Source: Silvimonas amylolytica
GTDB taxonomy: Bacteria; Pseudomonadota; Gammaproteobacteria; Burkholderiales; Chitinibacteraceae
NCBI RefSeq assembly: GCF_014645555.1
Contig: NZ_BMLY01000006.1
Coordinates: 62,001 to 126,000, forward strand
DNA: 64,000 nt
Reading direction: 5' to 3'
The stretch's first letter is position 1, and the number at the start of each line of letters is the position of its first letter. Both the position numbers and the translations under genes were made by a program. The notes beneath the pieces were generated by a model that was given only the letters and a program-made list of their open reading frames with translations, was not told the DNA's origin and ran no database searches. Positions 35,166 through 43,883 of the stretch are shown here, one piece after another.

Positions 35166-36275
35166 ATGGCGGCCAGCATTTCTCCGATCAAAGACATCAT
35201 TGCCGACATTCGCGCCGGCAAGATGGTCATCCTTGTGGATGAAGAAGACCGCGAAAACGAAGGTGATCTGGTTCTTGCTGCCGACTACGTTACGCCGGAA
35301 GCCATTAACTTCATGGCCAAGTACGGCCGCGGCCTGATCTGCCTGACACTGTCTGCAGAGCGCTGCGAGCAATTGGCACTGCCGCTGATGGTGAACAACA
35401 ATGGCTCCAGTCATGGCACCAACTTTACGGTGTCGATCGAGGCCGCCGAAGGGGTCAGTACGGGTATTTCTGCGCACGACCGCGCACTGACCATCCGCAA
35501 GGCTGTAGCCTTTGATGCCAAACCGGGTGATCTGGTTTCGCCGGGTCATGTTTTCCCGCTGCTGGCCCAACCGGGTGGCGTTCTCGTGCGCGCAGGCCAT
35601 ACCGAAGCGGGTTCTGATCTGGCCATGCTGGGAGGCTTGTCGCCCACATCCGTCATTTGTGAAATCATGAATGACGATGGCACCATGGCCCGCCTGCCGC
35701 AGTTGCTGGAATTCGCTGCTGAACATGACATCAAAATCGGCACCATTGCTGACTTGATTCATTACCGCAGCCAGACCGAAACACTGATTGAATGCAAGGG
35801 CCGCCGTACGGTAGAGACGTTTGCGGGCGATTTTGAACTGGCTGTGTTCCGCGACAAACTCACCGAAACAACCCACCTGGCACTTGTTAAGGGTGAGCCG
35901 CAGCCCGACAAGGAAACACTGGTGCGGGTGCACGAGCCTGCATCGCTGATGGACTGGCTGGACCTCTCGCACTCCGGCCATTCCTGGAATGTACGTGAAT
36001 CGCTGGATGCCATCGCCAGGGCGGACAGTGGCGTCATGATCCTGCTTCACCGTACTGAAGACGGGAACGATTTGCTGGCGCGTGCGCTGCCTGAACTCAA
36101 GCTGGAGCAAGTTCGCAAGTGGGATATGCGTACTTATGGCATCGGTGCGCAAATGCTCAAATCTCTGGGGGTCGGCAAAATGCGTTTGTTGAGCCCTGAG
36201 CGCAAGATTCCAAGCATGACCGGTTTCGGGCTGGAAATTACCGGCTTTGAATTGCCGCGTTGTGCAGAGAAATAA
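35166..36275 (+). CDS. ribB: 3,4-dihydroxy-2-butanone 4-phosphate synthase with a GTP cyclohydrolase II-like C-terminal domain lacking zinc ligands
   Basis: The N-terminal domain (about residues 1-205) makes the four-carbon precursor of lumazine. It has [15 protein letters not shown], the GRGLICL block, THFTVSIEA-like [22 protein letters not shown], and [11 protein letters not shown]. The C-terminal 165 residues align with RibA in length and in the ending [10 protein letters not shown]. They contain no CxxxxxxxxCxC zinc site, and no cysteine at all until the last residues (PRCAEK). The second domain is therefore almost certainly not an active cyclohydrolase. A separate ribA must exist elsewhere. 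It abuts ribE and is followed by ribH after 61 bases. Confidence 0.93.
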   Translation: MAASISPIKDIIADIRAGKMVILVDEEDRENEGDLVLAADYVTPEAINFMAKYGRGLICLTLSAERCEQLALPLMVNNNGSSHGTNFTVSIEAAEGVSTGISAHDRALTIRKAVAFDAKPGDLVSPGHVFPLLAQPGGVLVRAGHTEAGSDLAMLGGLSPTSVICEIMNDDGTMARLPQLLEFAAEHDIKIGTIADLIHYRSQTETLIECKGRRTVETFAGDFELAVFRDKLTETTHLALVKGEPQPDKETLVRVHEPASLMDWLDLSHSGHSWNVRESLDAIARADSGVMILLHRTEDGNDLLARALPELKLEQVRKWDMRTYGIGAQMLKSLGVGKMRLLSPERKIPSMTGFGLEITGFELPRCAEK

Positions 36276-36336
36276 ACAGGCCGTCTGCCAAACAAGCAGT
36301 AACGACCTCTATAAATAACCTTATCAAGGATTAACC

Positions 36337-36810
36337 ATGTCGATCAATTCGTCGATTCCGTTTATTGCCCCTGATTTCAATGGGAACGGACTGCGCATTG
36401 CCATTGTGATGGCACGTTTCAATACTCCTGTATGCGAAGGCCTGCGCGATGCATGTCTGGCTGAACTGAAAAAACTGGGTGTGCAGGATGAAGACCTGCT
36501 GCTGACCACGGTGCCCGGTGCGCTGGAAATCCCGCTGGTGCTGCAGTCTTTGGCTGAATCGGACCAATATGATGCATTGATCGCGCTGGGTGCCGTGATC
36601 CGTGGTGAGACTTACCACTTTGAGCTGGTTTCCAACGAATCTGGCTCGGGTGTTACCCGTATTGGTCTGGATGCTGGTATTCCCATTGCCAATGCGATCC
36701 TGACGACCGAAACCGACGAGCAGGCTGAAGTGCGTGTGCAGGAAAAGGGTGCTGATGCCGCCCGTGTTGCCGTGGAAATGGCCAATCTGCAAAAGGCGTT
36801 GCGAGCATGA
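36337..36810 (+). CDS. ribH: 6,7-dimethyl-8-ribityllumazine synthase
   Basis: RibH joins the pyrimidine and the four-carbon unit into lumazine and assembles as pentamers or icosahedra. The 157-residue protein shows [27 protein letters not shown] and [16 protein letters not shown] with the catalytic His. The stop overlaps the nusB start, as in many proteobacteria. Confidence 0.97.
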   Translation: MSINSSIPFIAPDFNGNGLRIAIVMARFNTPVCEGLRDACLAELKKLGVQDEDLLLTTVPGALEIPLVLQSLAESDQYDALIALGAVIRGETYHFELVSNESGSGVTRIGLDAGIPIANAILTTETDEQAEVRVQEKGADAARVAVEMANLQKALRA

Positions 36811-37298
36811 GCGAAGTAAACCAGCCAGGCGCAGATGCGCCCAAAAAGCCGCCGAAGTCGGCCCGTCGCCGTTCGCGTGAATTTGCCATGCAGGGTTTGT
36901 ACCAGTGGCAGCTCACGGGTGAATCTATCCCCGCTATTGAGCGCTTTCTGAAAGAAAGCAGCCCTTATTTCGTGAAGGCAGATGAAGGCCTGTTCCGCTC
37001 GATCCTGGTGGGGGGTATCCAGAGTAACGCCGTGTTGACCGAAGCGCTCAAGCCGCACGTGGATCGCGACTTCGAAGAGGTCAGCCCGGTTGAGCGCGCC
37101 ATTCTGTTTGTGGGCGCGCAAGAAATCATCAACATGCCCGAAACACCGTACCCGGTCATCATTAACGAAGCCATCGAACTGGCCAAGACCTTTGGCGGTA
37201 CGGATGGTCACCGTTTTGTGAACGGTGTGCTGGACAAACTGGCTGCAGAGGTTCGTCCGGTTGAGGTTGAAGCCATCCGCGCCAAACGCGCGCGCTGA
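36807..37298 (+). CDS. nusB: Transcription antitermination factor NusB
   Basis: NusB binds boxA RNA with S10 and promotes antitermination in rRNA operons. It is a 163-residue helical protein with [19 protein letters not shown] at the start, and [13 protein letters not shown] and [32 protein letters not shown] near the end. The N-terminal 20 residues are Pro/Lys-rich. It overlaps ribH by 4 bases. Confidence 0.97.
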   Translation: MSEVNQPGADAPKKPPKSARRRSREFAMQGLYQWQLTGESIPAIERFLKESSPYFVKADEGLFRSILVGGIQSNAVLTEALKPHVDRDFEEVSPVERAILFVGAQEIINMPETPYPVIINEAIELAKTFGGTDGHRFVNGVLDKLAAEVRPVEVEAIRAKRAR

Positions 37299-37321
37299 GT
37301 GGCACTAGCCCACTTTTCGTT

Positions 37322-38293
37322 GTGAACGAGTTCGACCTCATCAAGCGTTATTTCAACCCCGCTACCCAGCCCGCTGTCGCAGATCTGGGGATCGGGGACG
37401 ACGCCGCTTTGCTCACGCCACGCATTGGTTATCAGCAAGCTATTTCAGTCGACATGCTGGTAAGTGGGCGACACTTCTTTGCCGATGTCGATCCGTGGCG
37501 GCTGGGTTACAAGTCTTTAGCGGTCAATCTTTCTGACATTGCGGCCATGGGGGGCATTCCGCGCTGGTTTACGCTGGCGCTGGCCCTGCCGAGCGCAGAT
37601 GCAGGCTGGCTGGATGCTTTTAGTCGTGGTTTGTTTCATCTGGCACAGTTGCATGGCGTTGAGTTGGTGGGGGGCGATACCACGCGTGGGCCGCTTACTC
37701 TTAGTATCCAGATCGCCGGTGAAGTCGAAACCGGCACGGCACTCACGCGTTGTGGTGCCAGTGCGGGTGATGATGTCTGGGTCTCAGGCGTGCTGGGTGC
37801 CGCAGCTGCCGCCGTCGCACACCGAGTGGAAGGATTGCCATTGGTGCCCGACGTGCTGATGCGCTGCAAGGACAGGCTGGAAATGCCAACGCCCCGTGTG
37901 GCATTGGGGCGTGCTTTGCGTGGCCTCGCTAGCGCATGTCTGGATGTGTCTGACGGCATCGTGGGTGATCTGAGGCATATCTGCGAGCGCTCCGGGGTGC
38001 GCGCTGAATTGTTTGCAGATGCACTTCCGGTTGACCCGGTTCTGACTTCGCTGCCACTTGCAACCCGGCAAAAACTGGCGCTTGCAGGCGGTGATGAATA
38101 TGAACTGTGCTTCTGCGCGCCGACCACGCACCGCGAACAGATCTTGCGCCTGGCACTGGAGCTTGATTTGCCCCTGACCAGAGTTGGCCGTATGCTCGCC
38201 CCGCTAGCGGGCGCACAGCCAGTGCAACTGGTGGATGAAAAGGGGGCGACGCTTGTTTTCAGCCATGGCGCCTTTGATCATTTTGGCGCGTAA
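37322..38293 (+). CDS. thiL: Thiamine-monophosphate kinase
   Basis: ThiL phosphorylates thiamine phosphate to the active diphosphate cofactor. The 323-residue protein has LGIGDDAALL, SVDMLVSGRHFFADVDPWRLGYKSLAVNLSDIAAMGG, GGDTTRGP and DVSDGIVGDL, all family hallmarks. The start GTG 37322 lacks a clear ribosome site but is the only one compatible with the N-terminal domain. The nusB-thiL-pgpA order is the standard proteobacterial one. Confidence 0.95.
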   Translation: MNEFDLIKRYFNPATQPAVADLGIGDDAALLTPRIGYQQAISVDMLVSGRHFFADVDPWRLGYKSLAVNLSDIAAMGGIPRWFTLALALPSADAGWLDAFSRGLFHLAQLHGVELVGGDTTRGPLTLSIQIAGEVETGTALTRCGASAGDDVWVSGVLGAAAAAVAHRVEGLPLVPDVLMRCKDRLEMPTPRVALGRALRGLASACLDVSDGIVGDLRHICERSGVRAELFADALPVDPVLTSLPLATRQKLALAGGDEYELCFCAPTTHREQILRLALELDLPLTRVGRMLAPLAGAQPVQLVDEKGATLVFSHGAFDHFGA

Positions 38294-38334
38294 GCACGTA
38301 CCTGATTCCTGACTTTTCATACTGAAGGTTATCC

Positions 38335-38838
38335 ATGGGAAAAAGCGGAGCCGTCCCTGCGGACTGGCGTTTCTGTTTCAGTCACCCTGCGCATTTCATT
38401 GCGCTGGGTTTCGGTAGTGGCGTAGCACCCAAGGCACCCGGAACGTTTGGCTCGCTCGCGGCGATTCCGTTGTATGCGGCCATGCTGTACTTTTGGCCTC
38501 CCATTTTCATCTTGTCACTGACTGCGCTGGTATTTGTCATTGGCTGGTGGGCCGCAAGTAAAACTGGTCACGATCTGGGCGTGCATGACCACGGTGCAAT
38601 CGTGATCGATGAAATCGTGGCAATGTGGCTGGTGCTGCTGGTTGTGCCGGTTAACTTCTGGTGGTGGATTGCCGCGTTTGCCGCGTTTCGCGTGTTTGAT
38701 ATCTGGAAACCATGGCCGATTCGCTGGTTTGACACCAAAGTGCCGGGTGGTTTGGGAGTGATGGTGGATGATATTGTTGCTGCGTTTTATGCGGTAGTCG
38801 TGTTGCTGCTGGCTCAAACATTGCTCGCGCGCGGGTAG
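38335..38838 (+). CDS. pgpA: Phosphatidylglycerophosphatase A
   Basis: PgpA removes phosphate from phosphatidylglycerophosphate in the inner membrane. The 167-residue protein has about four hydrophobic segments and the motifs GSGVAPKAPGTFGSLAAIPL, HDHGAIVIDEIVAMW and FDIWKPWPIRWFD. It closes the operon begun at nrdR; a strong terminator follows 48 bases later. Confidence 0.95.
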   Translation: MGKSGAVPADWRFCFSHPAHFIALGFGSGVAPKAPGTFGSLAAIPLYAAMLYFWPPIFILSLTALVFVIGWWAASKTGHDLGVHDHGAIVIDEIVAMWLVLLVVPVNFWWWIAAFAAFRVFDIWKPWPIRWFDTKVPGGLGVMVDDIVAAFYAVVVLLLAQTLLARG

Positions 38839-38885
38839 GTGGGGCCAGGATCCTGGCGGTCTTCGGATCTGCGCAGGAGACAATA

Positions 38886-38916
38886 AAAAACGGGCCATCT
38901 GGCCCGTTTTTGTTTT
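38886..38916. terminator. Bidirectional rho-independent terminator
   Basis: AAAAACGGGCC / GGCCCGTTTTT form an 11-bp perfect stem with a 4-base loop, followed by GTTTTTG on the plus strand. It lies between convergent pgpA and bamC, and the opposing A-run allows it to act for bamC too. Confidence 0.9.
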
Positions 38917-38934
38917 TGCTGCAAGCGGCAATGC

Positions 38935-40176
38935 TTACTTGAGCTGGGTTTGCAGCTTGGACAGGAGGTCGTACGCAACCTTGGCGTCCGCCGGCTTGCC
39001 ATCTTTGCCGGTTACCGTCACGCGGATCGTGTTGACTTCCTGCTTGAGCAATACCTGGAATTCGGACTGCTTCACGACGCCGGCGTTCGGATCGTTCTTC
39101 TTCCAGAAAGCCAGTTTGTTCATGAAGCTGTCGCCTTTTTCTTCCTTGCCGATGTCGGCTTCGGCTTGCTTCACGTAGTAGGTGCCTTCTGTACGGTTAC
39201 GATCGAATACGACGTAACCGGTGCGGTCCAGTGCCAGGCCAACACGACGCCATGCGCGGTCATACGTATCGTTCACGCTCAGTGCCGAATTGTTTTCGAT
39301 CAGTGTGGCACCATCCGGCACCTTGACCGGTGCCGCTACAACCTGCTGCGCTTGCTGTGCCGGCATGCCGAACTTTTGTAGCATCAAGGCCAGCATCTGG
39401 GCTTCCAGTTCCGGATCTTCCGGACGCGGAGTCCAGACGGTCTGAACGTTTGCATCGCCGCCAGCGGTGCCTGCATTACGCGGGCTGTCGCTGCCGTTGT
39501 CCTTGTAAACTTCCTTCATGCCTTGATGAGTCAGGTAAATTTCAACTGTACCTGGCTCAGTACCTTGTTCTACACGGGTGCGGAAGCGGTCAAGCAGGCC
39601 GGTGGAAATCACACCATCTGCAATCTTGCGCAGCATGCGGGTGACAATGTCTTGCGGCAGGTTGGCGCGGTTTTCTTGCCAGTCTGTTTCCATGATGCCG
39701 ATCGACGAGTTATCCGTCGTCAGCAAGAAGCCGTTGTCCAGCCAGAACTGACGGATTTCCGGCCACAACTTGGCCGAGTCGCCTTGTACCACCAGCCAGC
39801 GTTGCGAACCAGCCTGAACGAGGCGAGCCGGCTGGTTGGCAGAAAGTGTCGAAGCCTTGGTGATGTTGGCTTCGTCCGTTGCGGCTACGACAGCTGCAGC
39901 GGCAGGCTCGCTAGCTGCTGCACTGGCCGTAGCAGCCGGGGCTGGCGTTGCCGCCTTGGCCGTCGGCGTGCCGGCAAGCGTCTTGCCCGGGACGACAAAA
40001 GCGTTGGTGGCGGTCGGTGCGCTCAGATCGGGCGGCACTTCCAGGGTGTTGGTAGAGAGGTTATCGCTGCCGGAACGGTAGTCAACCTTGCTCTGGAACG
40101 GCATCTGGTCAACAGAAGTACAACCCGCTGCTGCCAGTACGGCAACGAGCGGAATCAGGCGAAACACGTTTTTCAT
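38935..40176 (-). CDS. bamC: Outer membrane protein assembly factor BamC (lipoprotein)
   Basis: BamC is an accessory lipoprotein of the BAM complex that inserts beta-barrel proteins. The signal ends with a lipobox (LAAAGC; Cys19 would be lipidated), followed by the unstructured segment with VDYRSGSD and LEVPPDL that binds BamD. Two helix-grip domains follow. Between the segment and the first domain is an Ala/Pro/Thr-rich linker of about 45 residues (residues 75-120), making this 413-residue protein longer than the E. coli one (344). It lies 36 bases downstream of dapA, the classical arrangement. Confidence 0.92.
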   Translation of the reverse strand: MKNVFRLIPLVAVLAAAGCTSVDQMPFQSKVDYRSGSDNLSTNTLEVPPDLSAPTATNAFVVPGKTLAGTPTAKAATPAPAATASAAASEPAAAAVVAATDEANITKASTLSANQPARLVQAGSQRWLVVQGDSAKLWPEIRQFWLDNGFLLTTDNSSIGIMETDWQENRANLPQDIVTRMLRKIADGVISTGLLDRFRTRVEQGTEPGTVEIYLTHQGMKEVYKDNGSDSPRNAGTAGGDANVQTVWTPRPEDPELEAQMLALMLQKFGMPAQQAQQVVAAPVKVPDGATLIENNSALSVNDTYDRAWRRVGLALDRTGYVVFDRNRTEGTYYVKQAEADIGKEEKGDSFMNKLAFWKKNDPNAGVVKQSEFQVLLKQEVNTIRVTVTGKDGKPADAKVAYDLLSKLQTQLK

Positions 40177-40212
40177 GAGCGGATTCTGCGTCAGGTAATG
40201 GTCGGGTATGGT

Positions 40213-41088
40213 TTATTGCAGGCCGGCGGCGTGCAGTGCCTTGCGCACCACGGGCTGCGCACCTTCTGAAAGGCGGGTCAGTGGCAGGCGGATGCCGCTA
40301 CCAATCAGGCCCATTTCTTCCAGTGCCCATTTAACCGGGATCGGGTTGGCTTCTACGAACAGATTTTTATGCAGGTCTTGCAGTGCATCGTTGATGGCGC
40401 GTGCATCGGCAATACGGCCAGCCGCAGCGGCGACACACAGGTCATGCATCTGACGCGGGGCAACGTTGGCAGTCACAGAGATGACGCCATGGCCGCCCAG
40501 CAGCAGGAAGGCCAGTGAAGACGCATCGTCGCCACTGTACAGGCCGAAGTTTTTCGGCGCGCGTTTGATGAGATCTGCCGCGCGCTCCAGATTGCCGGTG
40601 GCATCTTTGAGGCCAATAATGCCAGGCAGTTCCGCCAGGCGCAGGACGGTGTCGTTATTCATGTCGGCTACGGTACGGCCGGGCACATTGTAAAGCAGGG
40701 TAGGCAAGCCGGACTCTTCGGCAATTGCCTTGAAGTGGCGGAACAGGCCTTCTTGCGTTGGCTTGTTGTAGTAAGGCACCACCGAGAGGCCGTATTGAGC
40801 GCCCACGTCACGCGCCTTGCGGGACAGATGAACTGCCTCACGTGTGGAATTGGCACCGGTGCCCGCAATAACAGGCACGCGGCCGGCTGCCTGTTCGACC
40901 ACAACGCGAATGATCTCTACATGCTCTTCGACATCAACGGTGGGAGACTCACCCGTGGTGCCCACAGCAACAAGGCCATCAGTGCCCTGCGCGATGTGGA
41001 AGTCAACGAACTGCCTCAAACGATCAAAATCAAGAGCGCCGTCGTCCTTCATCGGGGTCACGAGCGCAACCAGACTACCTGTCAGCAT
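40213..41088 (-). CDS. dapA: 4-hydroxy-tetrahydrodipicolinate synthase
   Basis: DapA condenses pyruvate and aspartate semialdehyde in lysine and cell-wall diaminopimelate synthesis. The 291-residue TIM barrel starts [13 protein letters not shown] at 41088. It has [23 protein letters not shown] with the catalytic Tyr, and the Schiff-base Lys in IGLKDATGN. An open frame extends 25 codons upstream but without homology. dapA and bamC form a two-gene operon. Confidence 0.97.
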   Translation of the reverse strand: MLTGSLVALVTPMKDDGALDFDRLRQFVDFHIAQGTDGLVAVGTTGESPTVDVEEHVEIIRVVVEQAAGRVPVIAGTGANSTREAVHLSRKARDVGAQYGLSVVPYYNKPTQEGLFRHFKAIAEESGLPTLLYNVPGRTVADMNNDTVLRLAELPGIIGLKDATGNLERAADLIKRAPKNFGLYSGDDASSLAFLLLGGHGVISVTANVAPRQMHDLCVAAAAGRIADARAINDALQDLHKNLFVEANPIPVKWALEEMGLIGSGIRLPLTRLSEGAQPVVRKALHAAGLQ

Positions 41089-41407
41089 GTGCAAATACCT
41101 GTATTGTCCACTGGAGTTCGTCGACGCAGGATACCCGCTGTCAACGATTATGCAAGCCGCCATTCTAACCGAAGCCAGGGTCGCTTGGCATCAAGAGTGA
41201 ATGGCAGATTTTGTCACTACGAAATAACTTGTGGCATACCTTGCCTGGTATGGCCTGTCTGTCACGTTTTAACGCGTTACAAGGCGGGTGGTGTACCGGT
41301 AACTGTGTGACGATGCCGGGATTCAATTGGGCGGTAGAAATTTGAGTCAAAACAAAATGCGAAAGCTTTTTTGCGCGTAAGTTGACGCATTTTAAAATCA
41401 AGAATCG

Positions 41408-41454
41408 CCTTGGCAAATGCGTTGTGCTTGAGTTGTACAAAACGCGTGCCAAGG
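41408..41454. repeat. Long imperfect hairpin upstream of nagE
   Basis: CCTTGGCA (41408-41415) pairs perfectly with TGCCAAGG (41447-41454). Inside, GCGTT pairs with AACGC after a small asymmetric bulge, leaving a 17-base loop. There is no T-run. It could be a regulatory RNA structure, part of a small RNA, or a protein site. Confidence 0.45.
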
Positions 41455-41672
41455 AAATAAAAGCGACAAAATCGTACAAGCAGAAGATGGAAATGAAAGG
41501 CTGGTTGTTGACGGCATATCGCTGCAATAGCGTGCCCTTCATGTATTTAAAGGCATTGGCCTTCAGTTGCCTGGGCAATTGGAGTAAATGCTTTTTGCGC
41601 CTGACATTGCACAGGACATAGCACGGTGGAATAATTCGCGTGGGTTTACATGTACCCTGGAAGCGATTACAA

Positions 41673-41684
41673 CACCTTTAGGTG
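41673..41684. promoter_or_regulatory. Palindrome in the nagE promoter region
   Basis: CACCT-TT-AGGTG is a perfect palindrome 62 bases before the nagE start. It is a candidate operator for a sugar-responsive repressor; no such regulator is adjacent. Confidence 0.4.
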
Positions 41685-41745
41685 CTGTCTTGTGCAGCCT
41701 GAACTCTTATTAAAATTTTTTTCTTACGTATAAACAGGAGGCAAC

Positions 41746-43719
41746 ATGAACTTGCTGGGCGGATTACAGAGGTTGGGCCGCTCCTTGCAGCTGCCAATTG
41801 CAACGCTGCCAGTGGCTGCATTGCTGTTGCGGCTGGGGCAACCAGATGTGTTCAACCTGCCGTTCATTGCTGAAGCGGGTGGGGCGATCTTCGGGCAACT
41901 GGCACTGGTGTTTGCAATTGGTGTAGCGGTGGGCTGGTCCAAGGATGATGCAGGTGCTGCGGCGCTTGCTGGTGCCGTGGGTTATCTGATTCTCACCAAA
42001 GCAATGGTCGTTATCAACAAAGACGTCAACATGGGCGTACTGGCCGGTATTCTGTCCGGTCTGGTCGCGGGGGCCATGTATAACCGTTTCCATGCGATCA
42101 AGCTGCCGGACTGGCTGGCTTTCTTCGGTGGCAAGCGCTTTGTGCCGATCATTACCGGCTTGACCATGCTGATTCTGGCTGGGATTCTGGGCTACGTCTG
42201 GCCACCGATTCAGGGCGTCATCAAAGACGCTGGTGACTGGATGGTGAGCGCGCATGCCCTGGGTGCTGCCGTGTTCGCTACCGTGAACCGTCTGCTGATC
42301 CCGACTGGTCTGCATCAGGTGATCAACGCGATTGCATGGTTCCAGATTGGCGACTTCACCTATCTGAAGGATGGCGTGTCGACCGTGGCTCACGGCGACT
42401 TGAACCGCTTCTTTGCGGGTGACGTGACCGCTGGCCAGTTCATGGCTGGTTTCTACCCGGTCATGATGTTCGGTCTGCCTGGTGCCGCGCTGGCCATGTA
42501 CTTTGCCGCGCCCAAGAGCCGCCGTGCCGCTGTGGGTGGTCTGCTGTTCTCCGTGGCTTTCACCGCGTTCCTGACCGGTGTGACCGAGCCGATCGAATTC
42601 CTGTTCATGTTCCTCGCACCGGCTCTGTACTTTGTACATGCCGTGCTGACTGGTGTGTCGGCTTACATCGCCACCATGCTTGATGTGCACGCCGGCTTCT
42701 CGTTCTCTGCTGGCGCAATCGACTATGTGTTGATGTCCAAGCTGCCTGCTGCCAAGAACGTCAGCATCCTGCTGATCATGGGCGTGATCTGGTTTGTGCT
42801 GTACTACGTACTGTTCACATTCTTTATCAAGGCATTCAACCTGAAGACTCCGGGTCGTGAAGATGATGCGGTTGAAGGTGCTGCTGCACCGGCTCCGGCT
42901 GCTTCTGGCGACATGGGCGCACTGGCTACTTCCTACATTGCAGTTGTGGGTGGTGCTTCCAACCTGACCGGTATTGACGCTTGCATTACCCGCCTGCGTC
43001 TGCAAGTGAATGATTCCAGCATCGTCAATGAAGCCGAGGCCAAGCGTCTGGGTGCTTCTGGCCTGATCCGCCTGAACAAGCAAAACGTTCAAATCATTGT
43101 TGGCCCCAAGGCTGAGATGATTGCAGACGGCATGCGTCGTCAAGTGGGTGCTTCGGCTGCCGCTCCGGCTCCGGCCACTGCTGCCCCTGCGCCGGCTCCA
43201 AAGCCAGCGGCTGCTGCCCCGGCACCGGTCGCTCCGGTTGCAGTTCCGACTTCTTCCAAGGGCCTGGTTCTGGTTGCACCGCTGACTGGTAACATTGTGC
43301 CGCTGGATCAAGTGCCGGATGCTGCATTTGCCAGCAAGGCTGTGGGTGAAGGCATTGCGATTCAACCGACAGGCAAGTTTGTTGTTGCTCCGGCTAGCGG
43401 TACGCTGGTCAAGATCTTCAACAGCAACCACGCGTTTGCGCTGGTGGCGGACAGTGGTGCGGAAATCATCGTTCACATTGGTATCGAAACTGTGAAGTTG
43501 GGCGGTCAGGGCTTTACCCGTCTGGCCGAGCAAGGTGCTCATGTGAATGCGGGTGAGCCCGTGCTGGAACTGGATCTGGAATACCTGGCCGCCAACGCTC
43601 AGTCGTTGATCAGCCCGGTTGTGATCAGCAACTCTGACCAGTTTGCTGGTCTGGCTGATCTGGCTTCCGGTTCGGTTGAGGCTGGCAAGTCTGCGCTGTA
43701 CACCGTTGTGAACAAGTAA
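41746..43719 (+). CDS. nagE: N-acetylglucosamine-specific PTS permease, fused EIICBA
   Basis: NagE imports and phosphorylates GlcNAc at the inner membrane. EIIC occupies about residues 1-365, with the NagE-like start LGRSLQLPIATLPVAALLLRLGQPD and LIPTGLHQVINAIAWFQIG. EIIB (about 393-470) has its phosphocysteine Cys413 in IDACITRLR, and EIIA (about 505-657) has phospho-His577 in VHIGIE. Ala/Pro-rich linkers join the domains. Similarity to E. coli NagE through EIIC is very strong, so GlcNAc is preferred over glucose. No EI, HPr or nagA/nagB genes are adjacent. The gene is monocistronic, with a strong ribosome site and terminator. Confidence 0.93.
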   Translation: MNLLGGLQRLGRSLQLPIATLPVAALLLRLGQPDVFNLPFIAEAGGAIFGQLALVFAIGVAVGWSKDDAGAAALAGAVGYLILTKAMVVINKDVNMGVLAGILSGLVAGAMYNRFHAIKLPDWLAFFGGKRFVPIITGLTMLILAGILGYVWPPIQGVIKDAGDWMVSAHALGAAVFATVNRLLIPTGLHQVINAIAWFQIGDFTYLKDGVSTVAHGDLNRFFAGDVTAGQFMAGFYPVMMFGLPGAALAMYFAAPKSRRAAVGGLLFSVAFTAFLTGVTEPIEFLFMFLAPALYFVHAVLTGVSAYIATMLDVHAGFSFSAGAIDYVLMSKLPAAKNVSILLIMGVIWFVLYYVLFTFFIKAFNLKTPGREDDAVEGAAAPAPAASGDMGALATSYIAVVGGASNLTGIDACITRLRLQVNDSSIVNEAEAKRLGASGLIRLNKQNVQIIVGPKAEMIADGMRRQVGASAAAPAPATAAPAPAPKPAAAAPAPVAPVAVPTSSKGLVLVAPLTGNIVPLDQVPDAAFASKAVGEGIAIQPTGKFVVAPASGTLVKIFNSNHAFALVADSGAEIIVHIGIETVKLGGQGFTRLAEQGAHVNAGEPVLELDLEYLAANAQSLISPVVISNSDQFAGLADLASGSVEAGKSALYTVVNK

Positions 43720-43759
43720 TTGTTCTGACACCCGCAGCCTTCGGGGTGCGGGGCATAAC

Positions 43760-43793
43760 AAAAAGGGCATGACTTTTCAGTCATGCCCTTTTT
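43760..43793 (+). terminator. Rho-independent terminator of nagE
   Basis: AAAAAGGGCATGACT / AGTCATGCCCTTTTT form a 15-bp perfect stem with a 4-base loop and T-run, 40 bases after the nagE stop. Confidence 0.93.
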
Positions 43794-43836
43794 GTTTCTG
43801 TCGTATCCCTCTCCTGGCGGCCGGGGAGAGGCAACA

Positions 43837-43867
43837 AAAAAGGCGAGCCGCAATGGCTCGCCTTTTT
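43837..43867 (-). terminator. Rho-independent terminator of mdh
   Basis: A 13-bp perfect stem (AAAAAGGCGAGCC / GGCTCGCCTTTTT) with a 5-base loop lies 16 bases past the mdh stop. On the minus strand it ends in a T-run. A smaller CCTCTCC / GGAGAGG hairpin sits between it and the nagE terminator. Confidence 0.9.
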
Positions 43868-43883
43868 AATGACTTGAAACGGC

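Larger units (their letters stand above)
41089..41745. other. Gene-free divergent control region between dapA and nagE
   Basis: These 657 bases hold no convincing gene. A 79-codon frame at 41382-41621 lacks a ribosome site and family resemblance. The visible elements are a long imperfect hairpin (41408-41454), a 12-bp palindrome (41673-41684), an AT-rich stretch at about 41705-41732 likely to include the nagE promoter, and a strong AGGAGG (41736-41741) before nagE. Confidence 0.6.

Noticed and set aside
34533-36152. 539-codon minus-strand open frame opposite ribE-ribB
   Set aside because: It spans two real genes in antisense and has no recognisable motif or ribosome site.
41382-41621. 79-codon open frame upstream of nagE
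   Set aside because: It has no ribosome-binding site and no homology cue, and it runs through the long hairpin; it is treated as non-coding.
41764-43770. 668-codon open frame on the minus strand opposite nagE
   Set aside because: It is exactly antisense to a well-supported gene, is rich in His, Gln and Ser as expected of a codon-bias shadow, and has no family resemblance.
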